NCBI GenBank assembly: GCA_022575985.1
Contig: JAKSXM010000263.1
Coordinates: 13,744,001 to 13,808,000 of the forward strand
Length of the DNA: 64,000 nt
DNA from: Anagrus nilaparvatae
Lineage: Eukaryota; Arthropoda; Insecta; Hymenoptera; Mymaridae
Reading direction: 5' to 3'
Shown here piece by piece: positions 1-10,883 of this stretch. The notes under the pieces are model-generated. The model made no database searches and was not told the DNA's origin. It worked only from the letters and a program-made list of their open reading frames with translations. Position 1 is the first letter of the stretch. Every line of letters starts with the position of its first letter. Position numbers and translations under genes: made by a program.

Positions 1-820
1 ATTTTCATTTGTATGGATACTAAAGTTGTACATTTAGAATTAATAACAGGGTATCCTAGTGACGATTTCATAGCGGCTTTTTTAAGATTCACTTCCAATC
101 GTGGTCCATGTTCTGGTCTATTCAGCGATCAAGGAACTACCTTCATTGGGGCTGATAAAGCCTTGAAGGAACTGTATACAGCCTCGTCAAGCTATATGCA
201 GGAACTTCAGGCTAAATTAGCTTGCGAGGGTACAAATTGGTCGTTTAATCCTCCAAGTGCTCCACATTTTGGAGGTCTTTGGGAGGCTGCTGTGAAGTCA
301 GTCAAACACCATATTCGTAGAATCTTAGGGGATCATACTCTAACTTTTGAGGAGTTCTACACTCTACCCAAGCAAGTAGAAGCTTGCTTGAACTTCCGCC
401 CATTGTTTTCACTATCAGTCATTCCTGCTGATGGACATTTTTTATCACCATCTTTCTTGCTCACTCAATCGAATTCCTATATTGTACCTAAATACTAAAA
501 TTGCCCCCGTGGAAAGCTATAAGCAAATACAAAAACTGTTGCTGGAGTGATGGGAATCATGGTCGAGGGAGTATCTCCAGAGTCTTCAAGAAAGACAAAA
601 AAGGAGACAAAACAAAAGAAATTTACAGGTAGATGACATAGTCTTGGTCTCGAACGAGACCTTACCTCCTTCAAAATGGCCATTAGGTCGCGTAATGAAA
701 ATTAATGAGGGTTCAGACGAATTGACAAGGACTGTTAAAATTAAGACAGCTGGTTCAATTTTAAAGCGCCCAGTCCATAAATTGGTTATGCTTGAAAAAG
801 CAGATAACACTAATTATTAA
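1..820 (+). pseudogene. BEL/Pao pol 3' end (integrase core plus C-terminal DUF5641), broken
   Basis: The reading frame is already open at base 1, so the element continues left of the window. It encodes the late part of a BEL/Pao retrotransposon integrase. From the Met at base 13, Asp39 lies in 'FSDQGTTF' and Glu91 in 'HFGGLWEAAVKSVKHH'; these match the second and third acidic residues of the D,D,E triad, and the first would lie outside the window. The frame stops at 498. The homology resumes in another frame at about 508-820, with a TGA at 548-550, and ends in the C-terminal domain of BEL polyproteins ('PPSKWPLGRVMKI', 'GSILKRPVHKLVMLE'). One frameshift and one stop mark it as dead. Family assignment is from remembered motifs. 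It appears to belong to the same old element as the LTR at 7864, now separated by a younger insertion. Confidence 0.88.
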
Positions 821-976
821 AAATAAAAATTAATTAATTTAATTGTATTAGAAAGTTAAATGAGTATTTGTGATCAATATTTTTTGTAAGTAAATTTTTC
901 TTAATTAATTTTTTAAATCAACTGTTTGTACATAGATGTTTAAAAGTTAAAAAAATACAAAATAATATTTTTTATA

Positions 977-1194
977 TGGTGTGAAAACACACCTTTAGTA
1001 TTTTAAATAATATATGTAAAAAGAGAGAGAAGATAACGCACGCACGACCGACGGGGACTCTCGTCGAGTAGTGCGCGCTCGGCTTTCGTGCTTTATGCAT
1101 GTACAATAAATCAAGTATATTCAATCTATTAATTATTGTAATTATTTTACACGCCTTTACTCTTTTTACTCCATCATAAACTATTACGTGTCCA
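977..1194 (+). repeat. 5' LTR of the BEL element
   Basis: This 218-bp sequence starts TGGTGTGAAAAC and ends CGTGTCCA. It is repeated almost without change at 6981-7198. It contains an AATAAA in 'tacaataaatcaag' (around 1105), probably the polyadenylation signal. The sequence directly after it (ttttggtccttcagc) is the place for a primer-binding site, but I cannot name the tRNA. Confidence 0.85.
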
Positions 1195-2522
1195 TTTTGG
1201 TCCTTCAGCCTTTATTAAAAAAAAAAATAAAACAATTATCATCAGTGACCGTTTTACTGTGAAAATTTATCAAGATTAAAAAGGAGTGAAAGTGAACGTT
1301 GCCATGCGGCCTTTATCATATTAGTGAATGTGTTAAAAATTATTCATCATTACTATAATTATTTTTATTGCTCAAAAGTAGATCAAATTTTATGCACTTT
1401 GTGCTCACATATTTTTTGGTGAAATATCTTTGGAGAAATTTTATATTGTACAATCCAAAAAAAAAAATAAAATCGTTTGTTGGAAATTTAAGTCACAATG
1501 GCCGCCTATTGAACAGAGCGCGCACGCCTCAACATTAAAAACTATATAAAATACAAAGACTGCATAAGTGCCATGTGCTTTTATTTTCATTATAAAAATT
1601 CACGTCAAGAAAAAATATTCAAGTAAATTTTTATGTGAAGTTTTCACGTCAATAAAAAACACGTCAAAAAAAAACACATTCAAGTGAAAAATAAGTAAAT
1701 TTTTATGTGAAGTTTTCACGTCAAAAAAAATCACGTCAAGAAAATAAATATTCAAGTGAAAAATAAGTAAATTTTTTATCTGAAGTTTTCAAGAAAAAAG
1801 AATAATGAAAAGAGAAAAATGTTCTTTCTTTTTAAAATAAAAAATTAATATAGAATAAGAAGAAAGCCGCCATTAATGACGTCATCGTCATCCTCATTTC
1901 TCTCATCATTCATTTGAAAGGGGAGAAGTACGATCCACGATTCGGAGTCCACGGAACAACACGAAGAGGCACGAGTCTAACTTTGAATTTTTTTTTTCTC
2001 TCTTCTCAATCGTCGTTCCTGCGCCACTTCAAATCAAAATGGCAGTTCATTCTTATTGCTGGTAATGTCGCCTTCAAAAAGCAAATGGTCAGATAATTCG
2101 CTCACGATTCGCCATCTTATTAAAAAAAAAAAGGAGTCATCGATCCTGCGCATCACTCTAGGTCATGATTTTTTCTTTTTTATTTAGAATTTTCTTTTTC
2201 TTATTTTCTTATAATAACTCTCAAATTACTTACAATCAGTCGATTATCTATTATTAAAATTAAAGTTATCAAATTTATTTTATTAAAATCATCTTTTTTA
2301 TAATATTTTTTGAAACCACGTACAATGTTCTTAATAAATTGTGCGTTATTAATTTTTATTTAGAAATATCAATTTATGCCTATAGTCTAGATATAGTTAG
2401 AGTGTCTTCTGCTCTATTATGTCTTTTTTCTTTAATGTAAAAAAAGGCAAAAATTATTAAAAATAAAAAATAAATGGTATTTGTATGTTATTTATATTAA
2501 ATTTAATTACTTAAAATTAATC
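1195..2522 (+). other. BEL element leader with internal tandem repeats
   Basis: Non-coding leader between the 5' LTR and gag. Bases 1195-1672 recur at 7199-7676. Bases about 1604-1795 hold imperfect tandem units built on 'cacgtcaagaaaa', 'attcaagtg' and 'gtgaagttttcacgtca'. At 1911-1926 there is a purine tract (gaaaggggagaag) much like the one before the 3' LTR, which may be an internal remnant of an older element end. I see no convincing gene here. Confidence 0.6.
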
Positions 2523-3738
2523 TTAAGGGTCGTTTTACCTAAATATGTCGATATTTTAGCTGATTTTTAAGGAAGGATTGTGAAATAACGGATAGAGATA
2601 TTTGAATCAAATTTTTTTTATAGTTTACAAATATATTAAAAATTAAAAAAAAAAAATTTTTTTTTGTTTTTTATGACTTCAGTTTTGCGTCAGAGAGGTG
2701 AACTTGCGTCTCCGAAAAAAAAAAATTCAAAACTGTGTACTTGATATCTTGACTTAGGATAATCTAAAACAAACGAAAAAAAAATTGGTAAGACTAAAAA
2801 CCCGTAATTTCGGGATGTCGTCGAGTTTTTTCAACAAAATTAATTACGAACAAAATGGCGGCTACGCAAAGTTAAAATGAAAAAAAAAGCCTATAATTTT
2901 CGGGCAAAAGCAGCTGTAAACATTTTTTCAGAACATAAAAAAAAAAAACTCAACGACATCCCGAAATTAGTGCATTTATTAAGTTGCTTAGTAAATTTAA
3001 AGAAAATCGGTGCAGAAGTTATCGCGCAATCAAGTACAGGGTTTTAAAGACTTTGTTTCGAGTAAAACGACTTTGAAGTTTTGGAATAATTTTTTCGGTA
3101 CTTTTAATCATTAAATTATTAATTTTTTTTTTTATTGCGTAAAGGAACTTACGACTAATAAAATTAGACAAAAAAATAAAAATCGGTCAAATAGTTTTAG
3201 AGAAATCTTAATTAGAAGGTATAAAAACATAGTTTTCTAAATAAGAGTAAATATTTTTTTTTCTTAAAAATTTAACAAAACATTTTTTTGTGTATATTTA
3301 AGTATGCTTATAAGTTATCAGTGATTTTTGAGTCATAAAATTATCCTTTTGGTTTTCATACTGAACTTGTAGCTGATTTTACCCCTGCTGCTGGGCCGAT
3401 TTGCTATTTTTTACCATTTTGGCACGGCTAAATTTGGCGTCATAAACCATCGCGAATATTAGCAAAATTTGCTCATAATTAATATCAGTGACCAGTTCTG
3501 ACATGATTTCTAACTATTTAACAGTAGTTAGAAGATATGTAAGATAATATTAGAGCCATACCGTTAAATTTTAACAAAAACACGTTTGACGGCGCTGGCA
3601 AAACAGGCAAAAAAATATACTTAGAGGGGAGGATTTAAAAATAAATTTTTTTTACATACTCTTGAGACATATATAAAGTAATTAATAGAAAAAAAAAATT
3701 CGGTTATCAAAAAAAAGTTTAGGTAAAACGACCCTTAA
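2523..3738. mobile_element. TTAA-flanked MITE inside the BEL leader
   Basis: The inverted ends read GGGTCGTTTTACCTAAA (from 2527) and TTTAGGTAAAACGACCC (to 3734). They are flanked on both sides by TTAA (2523-2526, 3735-3738). A second, inner inverted pair is built on 'atttcgggatgtcgt' (around 2807) and 'acgacatcccgaaat' (around 2953). There is no transposase frame. TTAA duplications are typical of piggyBac and Kolobok DNA transposons. Ends starting GGG fit Kolobok better, but this is inference. The insertion is younger than the BEL element it interrupts. Confidence 0.8.
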
Positions 3739-4652
3739 ATAAATGTATAATATTGTCAAAAAATGTATCAATTGTCTTTTAAAAATAAAAATCTCTCTCT
3801 CTTTTAGTCAGACTCAACTCTTTATCAATTACTTGAACTTCTAATCAGTTTAACTTATTTATTAAATTCAATTTAAAAATAAAAAATAAATAAAATTTTC
3901 AAAAATAAATTGAATTCTTTTTAATTATTATTATCATTGTAATTTTTACTAATTATTTGGACGTTCCAAAGGTACTCTTATCATCTGGAAGCTGCTTTTT
4001 TTGGTTTGCATCCTTGTCAGATCCACGTGGGTTCCAGCTCATTGACAATTTATCCTGCTGCATCATCTTCACGTCTTGAAGCATTGATCATTGGATACCC
4101 TGGTGGTGTCATTGGCCTCATGTTTTCACAATAGTATTTATATGTCATAAACTTAGAATTTATTCTATTAGATTTTGTTTATTAAACAAAAATTTAAATT
4201 ATCTAAAATTAATATTATGTTAATTTGGATTTAATAATATTTTGTAAATTTAATATTCAAAAAATTTTTTTTTTCTTTTTCTAAAGTAACCTTAAGTCAA
4301 AAATTATATAAAATTATCTCAATTGTTCAATTCACAATTTTCTTTACAAGAATATAATTATTAATTGTTAAATTTATATCAAATTTTAATATCTGTCACA
4401 ATTTATAATTTGTTTAAGCTAATGTGCAATTTATAATTGTTTTCCATTGTAAATGATTTTGAATTCTAATCTACTTTTTAGTTCTGTAATTTCTTTTACA
4501 AATATTTACAATTAATTATTGTCTTTTGTCTATTTTAATTGTCAATTTATACTTTTTCTTTTGCAATTAACTTTAATTGTTTTAATAATTGAATTAATCA
4601 ATTTAAATAATTTTAAGTTGCACATTGATTAACTTTTTAATAATTGAGAGCC
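3739..4652 (+). other. Rest of BEL leader before gag
   Basis: AT-rich sequence with no supported gene. Around 3985-4130 there is a less AT-rich stretch ('ctgctttttttggtttgcatc', 'gtgggttccagctcattgac') that may be an old coding or repeat remnant, but no frame holds. Confidence 0.4.
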
Positions 4653-6116
4653 ATGGCTTCCATCATTTTGGAACAAAACACCCTTATACCTAAAATAAAA
4701 AATGCTTATGAAGCATTTGATAAGGACCCCCAAAAAAGCATAGCCTCTTGTAGAGTGAGGATGACTGGGCTAATTAAAAATTGGCAAAGATTTGAAAGCA
4801 ATCACCATCAAATCTTTGCCTCTAAAGACTTAAATTCATTAATGAAAGAACAGCCATATTTTACTGATAAAGTTTTTGACCAATTAGATGAACAACATCT
4901 TGTCAATTTAACATTATTTCAAACTTATTTAGACAGTCATACCTCCTCTGAAGATCGTGACCGTGAACAAACCCAAAGCAATATTGTAGTCCATCAACAG
5001 TCTGAGGACTTAGAGCGTTTGCCGCGTCTCGATCTTCCTGATTTTAGTATAGATTATAGGGAATGGGAGTCTTTTCGCGATATTTTTCATTCGTCTGTAG
5101 TCTCAAAACCTAGAATACCTAACATTACTAAATTGCGTCACCTTAGAGCCCATTTAAAAGGCGATGCTGCTGACTTAGTTAGCAGTTATGCGTTAACTGA
5201 GGACAATTTTCTAATTGTCTGGAATAAATTAACTGATAGATTCGAAAATAAAAAGCGCTTAGTAAATGCTCATGTCGCAGCAATTTTTAATATACAACCT
5301 ATGACTAAAACTAGTGCAGTAGAATTAAAAAAAATCTTGGCTAGTCTTACTACTCCTCTTTCTGCATTGAAGGTTTTAGGTCGGCCTGTCGATTCGTGGG
5401 ATGATCTGTTAATCTTCCACATCCTTTCTTTATCTGATAACGAGACTAAAAGACAGTGGGAATTATACTTGTGCAACGTTTCCTTGTCTGCACATTCCAC
5501 TCAGTTAACTAATCAAAATACATCCTTTTCTAATGATAATAATCATGAAAATCGTACTTTATCAAATTTTATTTCTGACCCTCCGAATCTTGACTTATTA
5601 ACTCAATTCATGGAAGCCCAAATTGGCATGTTAGAATCCATTGAGGAAAACACTAATGTAATAAATCACGGTAGCAGTGTAAACTCTAATTCAAATAAAT
5701 TTAAAAATGACAATGTAGCTACTCAACCCCAAATCAAAGTATTTCATACTCAATTAAAGTCTAATAATAATAATAATTCCAAATTAGAATGTCTTATGTG
5801 TAAAGCCAATCAAAAATTACAAAACTGCAACAGTTACAAGAAGTTAACCCCTGCTAAAAGATATGAGTTCATAAAGTCTTTACAAAGATGTTGTAATTGC
5901 CTTGGCAATCATTCCTATTTTAATTGTTCTTCAAAGGAACTTTGCAATATCTGTAAGAAAAAACGTCACACATTCTTGCATGATGACAATTATGTGAACA
6001 AATTCCAAAAACCTCAAGATTCTGATACTGCCAATCATGATTCCGATGAAAATGTCAATTTAAATTCAAATCGAGCCTCAGATAACGATTCTAGTCAAAG
6101 TTTTGAATCAGCTTAA
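4653..6116 (+). CDS. gag: BEL/Pao Gag protein, intact frame without pol
   Basis: Gag is the structural protein that packages retroelement RNA in cytoplasmic particles. The frame opens at 4644 with TTG. I prefer the ATG at 4653 because its context is good (gccATGg), giving 487 aa. The N-terminal third is helical and charged. The middle carries the BEL gag domain (DUF1759 type), with 'LPRLDLPDFSIDYREWESF' followed by 'LRAHLKGDAADLV'. The C-terminal part has Cys/His clusters ('CCNCLGNHSYFNC', 'CNICKKKRHTFLH') like the zinc knuckles of BEL gags. The Asp/Ser/Asn-rich tail then stops. In autonomous BEL elements gag normally runs on into protease and reverse transcriptase, which are missing here. 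The frame is undamaged although the element is defective, so it is either a recent deletion derivative or a copy kept for its Gag. Confidence 0.85.
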   Translation: MASIILEQNTLIPKIKNAYEAFDKDPQKSIASCRVRMTGLIKNWQRFESNHHQIFASKDLNSLMKEQPYFTDKVFDQLDEQHLVNLTLFQTYLDSHTSSEDRDREQTQSNIVVHQQSEDLERLPRLDLPDFSIDYREWESFRDIFHSSVVSKPRIPNITKLRHLRAHLKGDAADLVSSYALTEDNFLIVWNKLTDRFENKKRLVNAHVAAIFNIQPMTKTSAVELKKILASLTTPLSALKVLGRPVDSWDDLLIFHILSLSDNETKRQWELYLCNVSLSAHSTQLTNQNTSFSNDNNHENRTLSNFISDPPNLDLLTQFMEAQIGMLESIEENTNVINHGSSVNSNSNKFKNDNVATQPQIKVFHTQLKSNNNNNSKLECLMCKANQKLQNCNSYKKLTPAKRYEFIKSLQRCCNCLGNHSYFNCSSKELCNICKKKRHTFLHDDNYVNKFQKPQDSDTANHDSDENVNLNSNRASDNDSSQSFESA

Positions 6117-6980
6117 GCCCCTCAGCTGCCTTCAGCTAACTTGTCTTTTTGTTTGTGATGAGCCTAAGTCCTCACTTCCCTCTTAACTGCTTAATCCGGA
6201 TAAGCAAGAGTGCGAAACACAGTTGTAGGCTCCCATTCAAAATTAAATTAAATTAAAAAAAAAAAAAAAAAAAAAAAGTCTTTAAAGTCATAATTTAATC
6301 ACGTATGTAACTTGTCTATTTTTTGATATTTCTTGACCTAAACTCAAAATCCGTATTCTAATATTAGATAGGAGAGTGGTAGATATCAATTTTCTTAATT
6401 GTCGTTTCATAAAATTATAATTTTCCATCTACAATGTAAAATTAAGTGGGGAGGGACACCAAACCGCAGTACATTCAATTTGTCTAATATTGTCAGAAGT
6501 GATGAAAATTGTAATCCCTTGACCTTAAGAACACCATGGCATGGCCTCTTAAATATTATTGACCTTTGCAAGAATGCAATAATTTACAGTTGAACTAATT
6601 GAAACATGAGGTTAGTGACATTGTTTTGGCGATCGATGAAACAATGCCTCCAAGTAAATGGCCTTTAGGTCAAAATAATTAAAATATTTAAAGAACCTGA
6701 TCTGACAAGGATCGTTAAGGTCAGAATCTGCACTTCTGTGTTAAGAAGTCCTATTCAGGAGTTAGTGTTGTTAAACACAAATGATGAAGTAGCCTGAATA
6801 ATTCTTTTATTGTAGGCTCCATTATTTGTGTTTGATAGCACTATCCTTTGTCTAGTTTCTTTTGTAAATATTCAATTTATTTTGTATATATGTGTAATTT
6901 AGTATATTTTTTGTATATATATTGTTCTTTTTTAAAAAATTATGTATAATAATTGTAATAATTCACTTGAAAGGGGAGAA
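6117..6980 (+). pseudogene. Remnant of BEL pol 3' end and 3' UTR
   Basis: A run of about 26 A's lies at 6255-6278. Around 6620-6796 the translation in shifting frames gives 'DIVLAIDETMPPSKWPLG', then 'DLTRIVKVRICTSVLRSP'. This is the same C-terminal DUF5641 region seen intact-like at 600-820. Everything from protease to integrase has been lost. The stretch ends in the purine tract before the 3' LTR. Confidence 0.7.
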
Positions 6981-7198
6981 TGGTGTGAAAACACACCTTT
7001 AGTATTTTAAATAATATATGTAAAAAGAGAGAGAAGATAACGCACGCACGACCGACGGGGACTCTCGTCGAGTAGTGCGCGCTCGGCTTTCGTGCTTTAT
7101 GCATGTACAATAAATCAAGTATATTCAATCTATTAATTATTGTAATTATTTTACACGCCTTTACTCTTTTTACTCCATCATAAACTATTACGTGTCCA
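6981..7198 (+). repeat. Second full LTR of the BEL element
   Basis: 218 bp, nearly identical to 977-1194, with the same TG and CA ends. The purine tract directly upstream marks it as the 3' LTR of the gag-bearing unit. It is followed by another copy of the leader instead of the target site. Confidence 0.85.
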
Positions 7199-7769
7199 TT
7201 TTGGTCCTTCAGCGTTTATTAAAAAAAAAAATAAAACAATTATCATCAGTGACCGTTTTACTGTGAAAATTTATCAAGATTAAAAAGGAGTGAAAGTGAA
7301 CGTTGCCATGCGGCCTTTATCATATTAGTGAATGTGTTAAAAATTATTCATCATTACTATAATTATTTTTATTGCTCAAAAGTAGATCAAATTTTATGCA
7401 CTTTGTGCTCACATATTTTTTGGTGAAATATCTTTGGAGAAATTTTATATTGTACAATCCAAAAAAAAAAATAAAATCGTTTGTTGGAAATTTAAGTCAC
7501 AATGGCCGCCTATTGAACAGAGCGCGCACGCCTCAACATTAAAAACTATATAAAATACAAAGACTGCATAAGTGCCATGTGCTTTTATTTTCATTATAAA
7601 AATTCACGTCAAGAAAAAATATTCAAGTAAATTTTTATGTGAAGTTTTCACGTCAATAAAAAACACGTCAAAAAAATACAATAAATCAAGTATATTCAAT
7701 CTATTAATTATTGTAATTATTTTACACGCCTTTACTCTTTTTACTCCATCATAAACTATTACGTGTCCA
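7199..7769 (+). repeat. Extra leader copy plus truncated LTR
   Basis: Bases 7199-7676 repeat 1195-1672 almost exactly. At 7677 the sequence jumps to the last 93 bp of the LTR (same as 1102-1194), ending at the right-hand TTATA duplication. A tandem element that lost all but the leader of its second unit would look like this. The junction falls in an A-run shared by both partners, consistent with slippage or template switching. Confidence 0.75.
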
Positions 7770-7774
7770 TTATA

Positions 7775-7976
7775 ACTTTTCTGTAAATAGTTTTATTCTA
7801 ATTTTTTAAATCTTTTTATATTTTTGCAATTTTTTATTAGGATAAAAAATTAAGCCGGGAGAATGTTCCGTATTCATGTATATTTGTAAATAGTATTAGT
7901 GTATATATGTTGTAGAGGGGAGAGAGAAGAAGCACGATCCTCAGTGCTTGCTCGGCCTTCACGTTTAACGCATAAC
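7775..7976 (+). repeat. 3' UTR and partial LTR of the older BEL element
   Basis: After the TTATA duplication come a short AT-rich tail, a purine tract (gccgggagaa) and then 'tgttccgtattcatg' from 7864. An LTR-like stretch follows ('gagagagaagaagcacgatcc', 'ctcggccttcacgtttaac'), with an AATAAA near 7984. The layout matches the first BEL family, but the sequence is a different family. The pol tail at 1-820 probably belongs to this LTR. The LTR is cut short by the inverted-repeat element that starts about 7977. Confidence 0.55.
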
Positions 7977-8112
7977 TTCAAGAAATAAAAACATTTTATA
8001 CCTTAAAGTGCCAATAAATTCTAATATGAGCTACTAATACTTGAAAATAAAACTAAGTGGGAAGTACTTTTTTGTCAACCAAAGTTTGGTCGACCGCCTT
8101 TCCTGAAAGTGT

Positions 8113-8714
8113 CAAATATTAAGGACAAAAAATTTTTTTTTTTGTTTTTTAAGAATATCTTGAAAACGGTTGAAAATATTGAAAAATATCACGTATAAGA
8201 AAATGAAGCCGAGAAAATTTTACAAAAAAAATGTTCGGATACATTTTTTTGTAAAATTAATATTTTCCGTGGAAAGTCAAAATAAAGATAACGCGCTTCG
8301 CCGCGCTTTATAAAATTTTAATTTCGACTGCTTCGGAGATCTGAAAAAAAGCAAGAAAATGTTTTTTGACTCACAAAAAACGATTTCGGGAACTTATTTG
8401 AAAAATATTTAGTCCCAAATATTAAGGACAAAAAAATTTTTTTTTTGTTTTTTAAGAATATCTTGAAAACGGTTGAAGATATTAAAAAATATTACCTATA
8501 AGAAAATGAAGCCGAGAAAATTTTACAAATAAAAATGTTCTGATACATTTTTTCGTAAAATTAATATTTTCCGTGGAAAGTGAAAATAAAGATGGCGCGC
8601 TTCACCGCGCTTTATAAAATTATAATTTCGACTGCTTCGGAGATTTGAAAATAAGCACAAAAATGTTTTTTGACTCACAAAAAACGATTTTGGGGACTTT
8701 TTTGAGAAATATTT
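8113..8714 (+). repeat. Tandem duplication, 303-bp unit
   Basis: Two direct copies start with 'caaatattaaggacaaaaaa' at 8113 and 8416. They share landmarks such as 'gaagccgagaaaattttac', 'ttccgtggaaagt', 'cgcgcttc(g/a)ccgcgcttta' and 'gactcacaaaaaacgatttt'. They differ by scattered substitutions. The unit lies in the left arm of the inverted-repeat element. Confidence 0.8.
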
Positions 8715-9880
8715 ACATAATTTATTGTTATTAACAAATTAAACTAGTGTAGTAAAAATTAATTTGAAAAATATAAATTTATATTATTTTTGGTTCAAGT
8801 AAGTAAATTATATTAAAAAATGCTTAAAATTTATTTTTTGATTCATTCATTTTATAAAAATTAATTTTACATAATTTCATTAACATTATATTATTCATCA
8901 TCAGAATCACTTTCATCCTTTTAGAAAAAAACTCCAATTTTATATGTACACATTGTAAACTACAGACGCTACCATCGACGCTACTGCTATATAATATGTA
9001 TACATATTCGAAGAAACCTTTCTTTTTTCTACATAAACGCAGGCGCACTAGCTGTCTAAGTTGTGTATATTAATAAACCACAGCATATATAATAGTAAAA
9101 CCGGAGTCTACACAAATAGGGCGAAATCATGCGTGAACAAAAACGCGTTTTTCCGTGGCCCAACAATACATATAAAAATTCCAATCCCAACAATGGAATT
9201 TAGAAGTATTATTTGTATAAATCCCGTTAACAAAATTTTTTAAATCGATACCATCTTAGCACAATAGTTAATAGAAAAAAATGTAATGCATGTAATTTTT
9301 CAAGATTTCTGTCCTCAGTTATTGGCGAAAAACAGGAAAATGAATAAAAAAATTCAAAAAATAATTTTTACTCCAAAAAGCTGAATAGTTTAGCATAAAA
9401 ATCATATGCAGCACATTTTCCAAAATTAATTTTATGTGCCTGTATCACCCTCCAAAGTTCTAAACAGCTCTTTTTTTCGTTTTTTGGAAATTCCGGGAGT
9501 TATTTAAAGTGGGGCTCATTTTGCTCCAGCAAAATATTTTTTTTTTTTTTTTTTTAATAAGGCCCCAAAGTGCTACTGATTATGGAAAATTAACAGTTTA
9601 AAAAAAATTTTTTTTTCAATACCCTTAAATATTAGGCTTAAAATAAAAAAAAGGGCTTAAATTTCCGTGTGGCCAAAAACGTAAAAAAATTTTTTTTTTT
9701 TTTTTTATACTTTTCTTTGTTTTAAACTATTAATTTGTAGGACATTATATTTTTTTTTTTGATCAAAAACTTAAATCGTCAAAAAAGCTATTTTTTACGG
9801 CGGTGAGACGTGTTTTTATATATCGGAGCATATTTTACGTAGCGCGCATACGAGAATTTCAATGAATCCTAAAATTTACA
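8715..9880. other. Centre of the inverted-repeat element; no gene seen
   Basis: AT-rich filler with long A and T runs (for example 9537-9555, 9690-9706). A slightly more mixed stretch at 8930-9240 gives only short frames on both strands, with no recognisable protein. Confidence 0.4.
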
Positions 9881-10179
9881 TTTTTGCGTAAAATATTAAT
9901 TTTACGAAAAAATGTATCAGAACATTTTTTTTGTAAAATTTTCTCGGCTCTATTTTCTTATATGTGAAATTTTTTATTATATGTAACCGTTTTCGAGATA
10001 TTCGTAAAAAAAAAAAAAAATTTTATATCCAAAAATATTGTCAAAAATATTTGGCACTTTCAGGAAAGGCGGTCGACCAAACTTTGGTTGACATAAAAGT
10101 ACTCCCCACTAAGCTTTATTTTCAAGTATTAGTAGGTCATATTAGAATTTATTGGTACTTTTATACCTTATTTCTTGAA

Positions 10180-10883
10180 CTAAAGCACATTATTAATAAT
10201 TATAAATTTTATATCAAGTTACCTTTCACAAGTTATAAAAACCAACTTATTCAACAATATCCAATCATTTTCAGTATGAAATATTTAATAATTGATAGCA
10301 TTAACTAATATATAAAAAATCCTGGTTGTGAAAATAAAAATTTTTTTTAAAAAATTTTACCACTTAATACCATTTGTTAAGTACTCATTGTCACCAATAT
10401 TTATAAAAATCCAACTTTTTTTTCGGAAAAAAAATTTTTTTCAAATAAATTGTTGAAGTTTTGGATTGTAACGAGGCAAATTTTACTGTTTAATATACAA
10501 TTATTTTCTTTTCAATATATATTTTGTGAAGTTTAATAAATAAATCAATAAATAAATCAATATTCTTCAATTTAACAAAACTTTTATATTTTTTCCCTTA
10601 TCTTTAATACAGTCGCCCTTTTTCTCTTTTTCTCTAACAAAACCACTTATTCTCTTTTAAATTTTTCTATAATCTTTTGTTTTTTCCTATATCTGCAATA
10701 TCATATCGTTCATTGATTGAAATTATTTATTATAAACTATTTTTTTAACATTTGCGTTACAAGATGTACGTATATATACGTATACGGAATATCAATATAC
10801 ATGTATATAAATACATCAACCCCCGTAGAATGATAGAGGTAATGTAAATATTTACATTATGATTCGTGTCATAATTTCGTATA
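10180..10883. other. AT-rich spacer; nothing recognised
   Basis: Simple-sequence-like DNA with short repeats ('aataaatcaataaataaatc' near 10545). No supported gene or element boundary. Confidence 0.4.

Larger units (their letters stand above)
977..7769 (+). mobile_element. BEL/Pao LTR retrotransposon, pol deleted, with a third partial LTR
   Basis: This is one insertion flanked by the 5-bp direct repeat TTATA (972-976 and 7770-7774). In order it holds a full LTR (977-1194), a leader, gag, a scrap of pol, a second full LTR (6981-7198), a second copy of the leader start (7199-7676) and the last 93 bp of an LTR (7677-7769). The near-identical leaders show that the right end came from a tandem LTR-internal-LTR form that lost nearly all of its second internal region. 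A purine tract (gaaaggggagaa, 6969-6980) sits directly before the second LTR. It interrupts the 3' UTR of an older BEL element. It cannot move on its own because reverse transcriptase and integrase are absent. Confidence 0.82.
7977..10179. mobile_element. Long terminal-inverted-repeat element, non-coding
   Basis: The left end (ttcaagaaataa ... 'ccaataaattctaatatg' ... 'accaaagtttggtcgaccg') reappears reversed at the right end (10030-10179). The arms match over roughly 250-300 bp with mismatches and small gaps. Inside the left arm a 303-bp unit is duplicated in tandem (8113-8415, 8416-about 8714), and part of the same unit is present inverted at about 9880-10050. No transposase frame is visible. 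I could not find a clean target-site duplication. The short frames inside are not conserved between arms and I do not call them genes. Confidence 0.68.
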
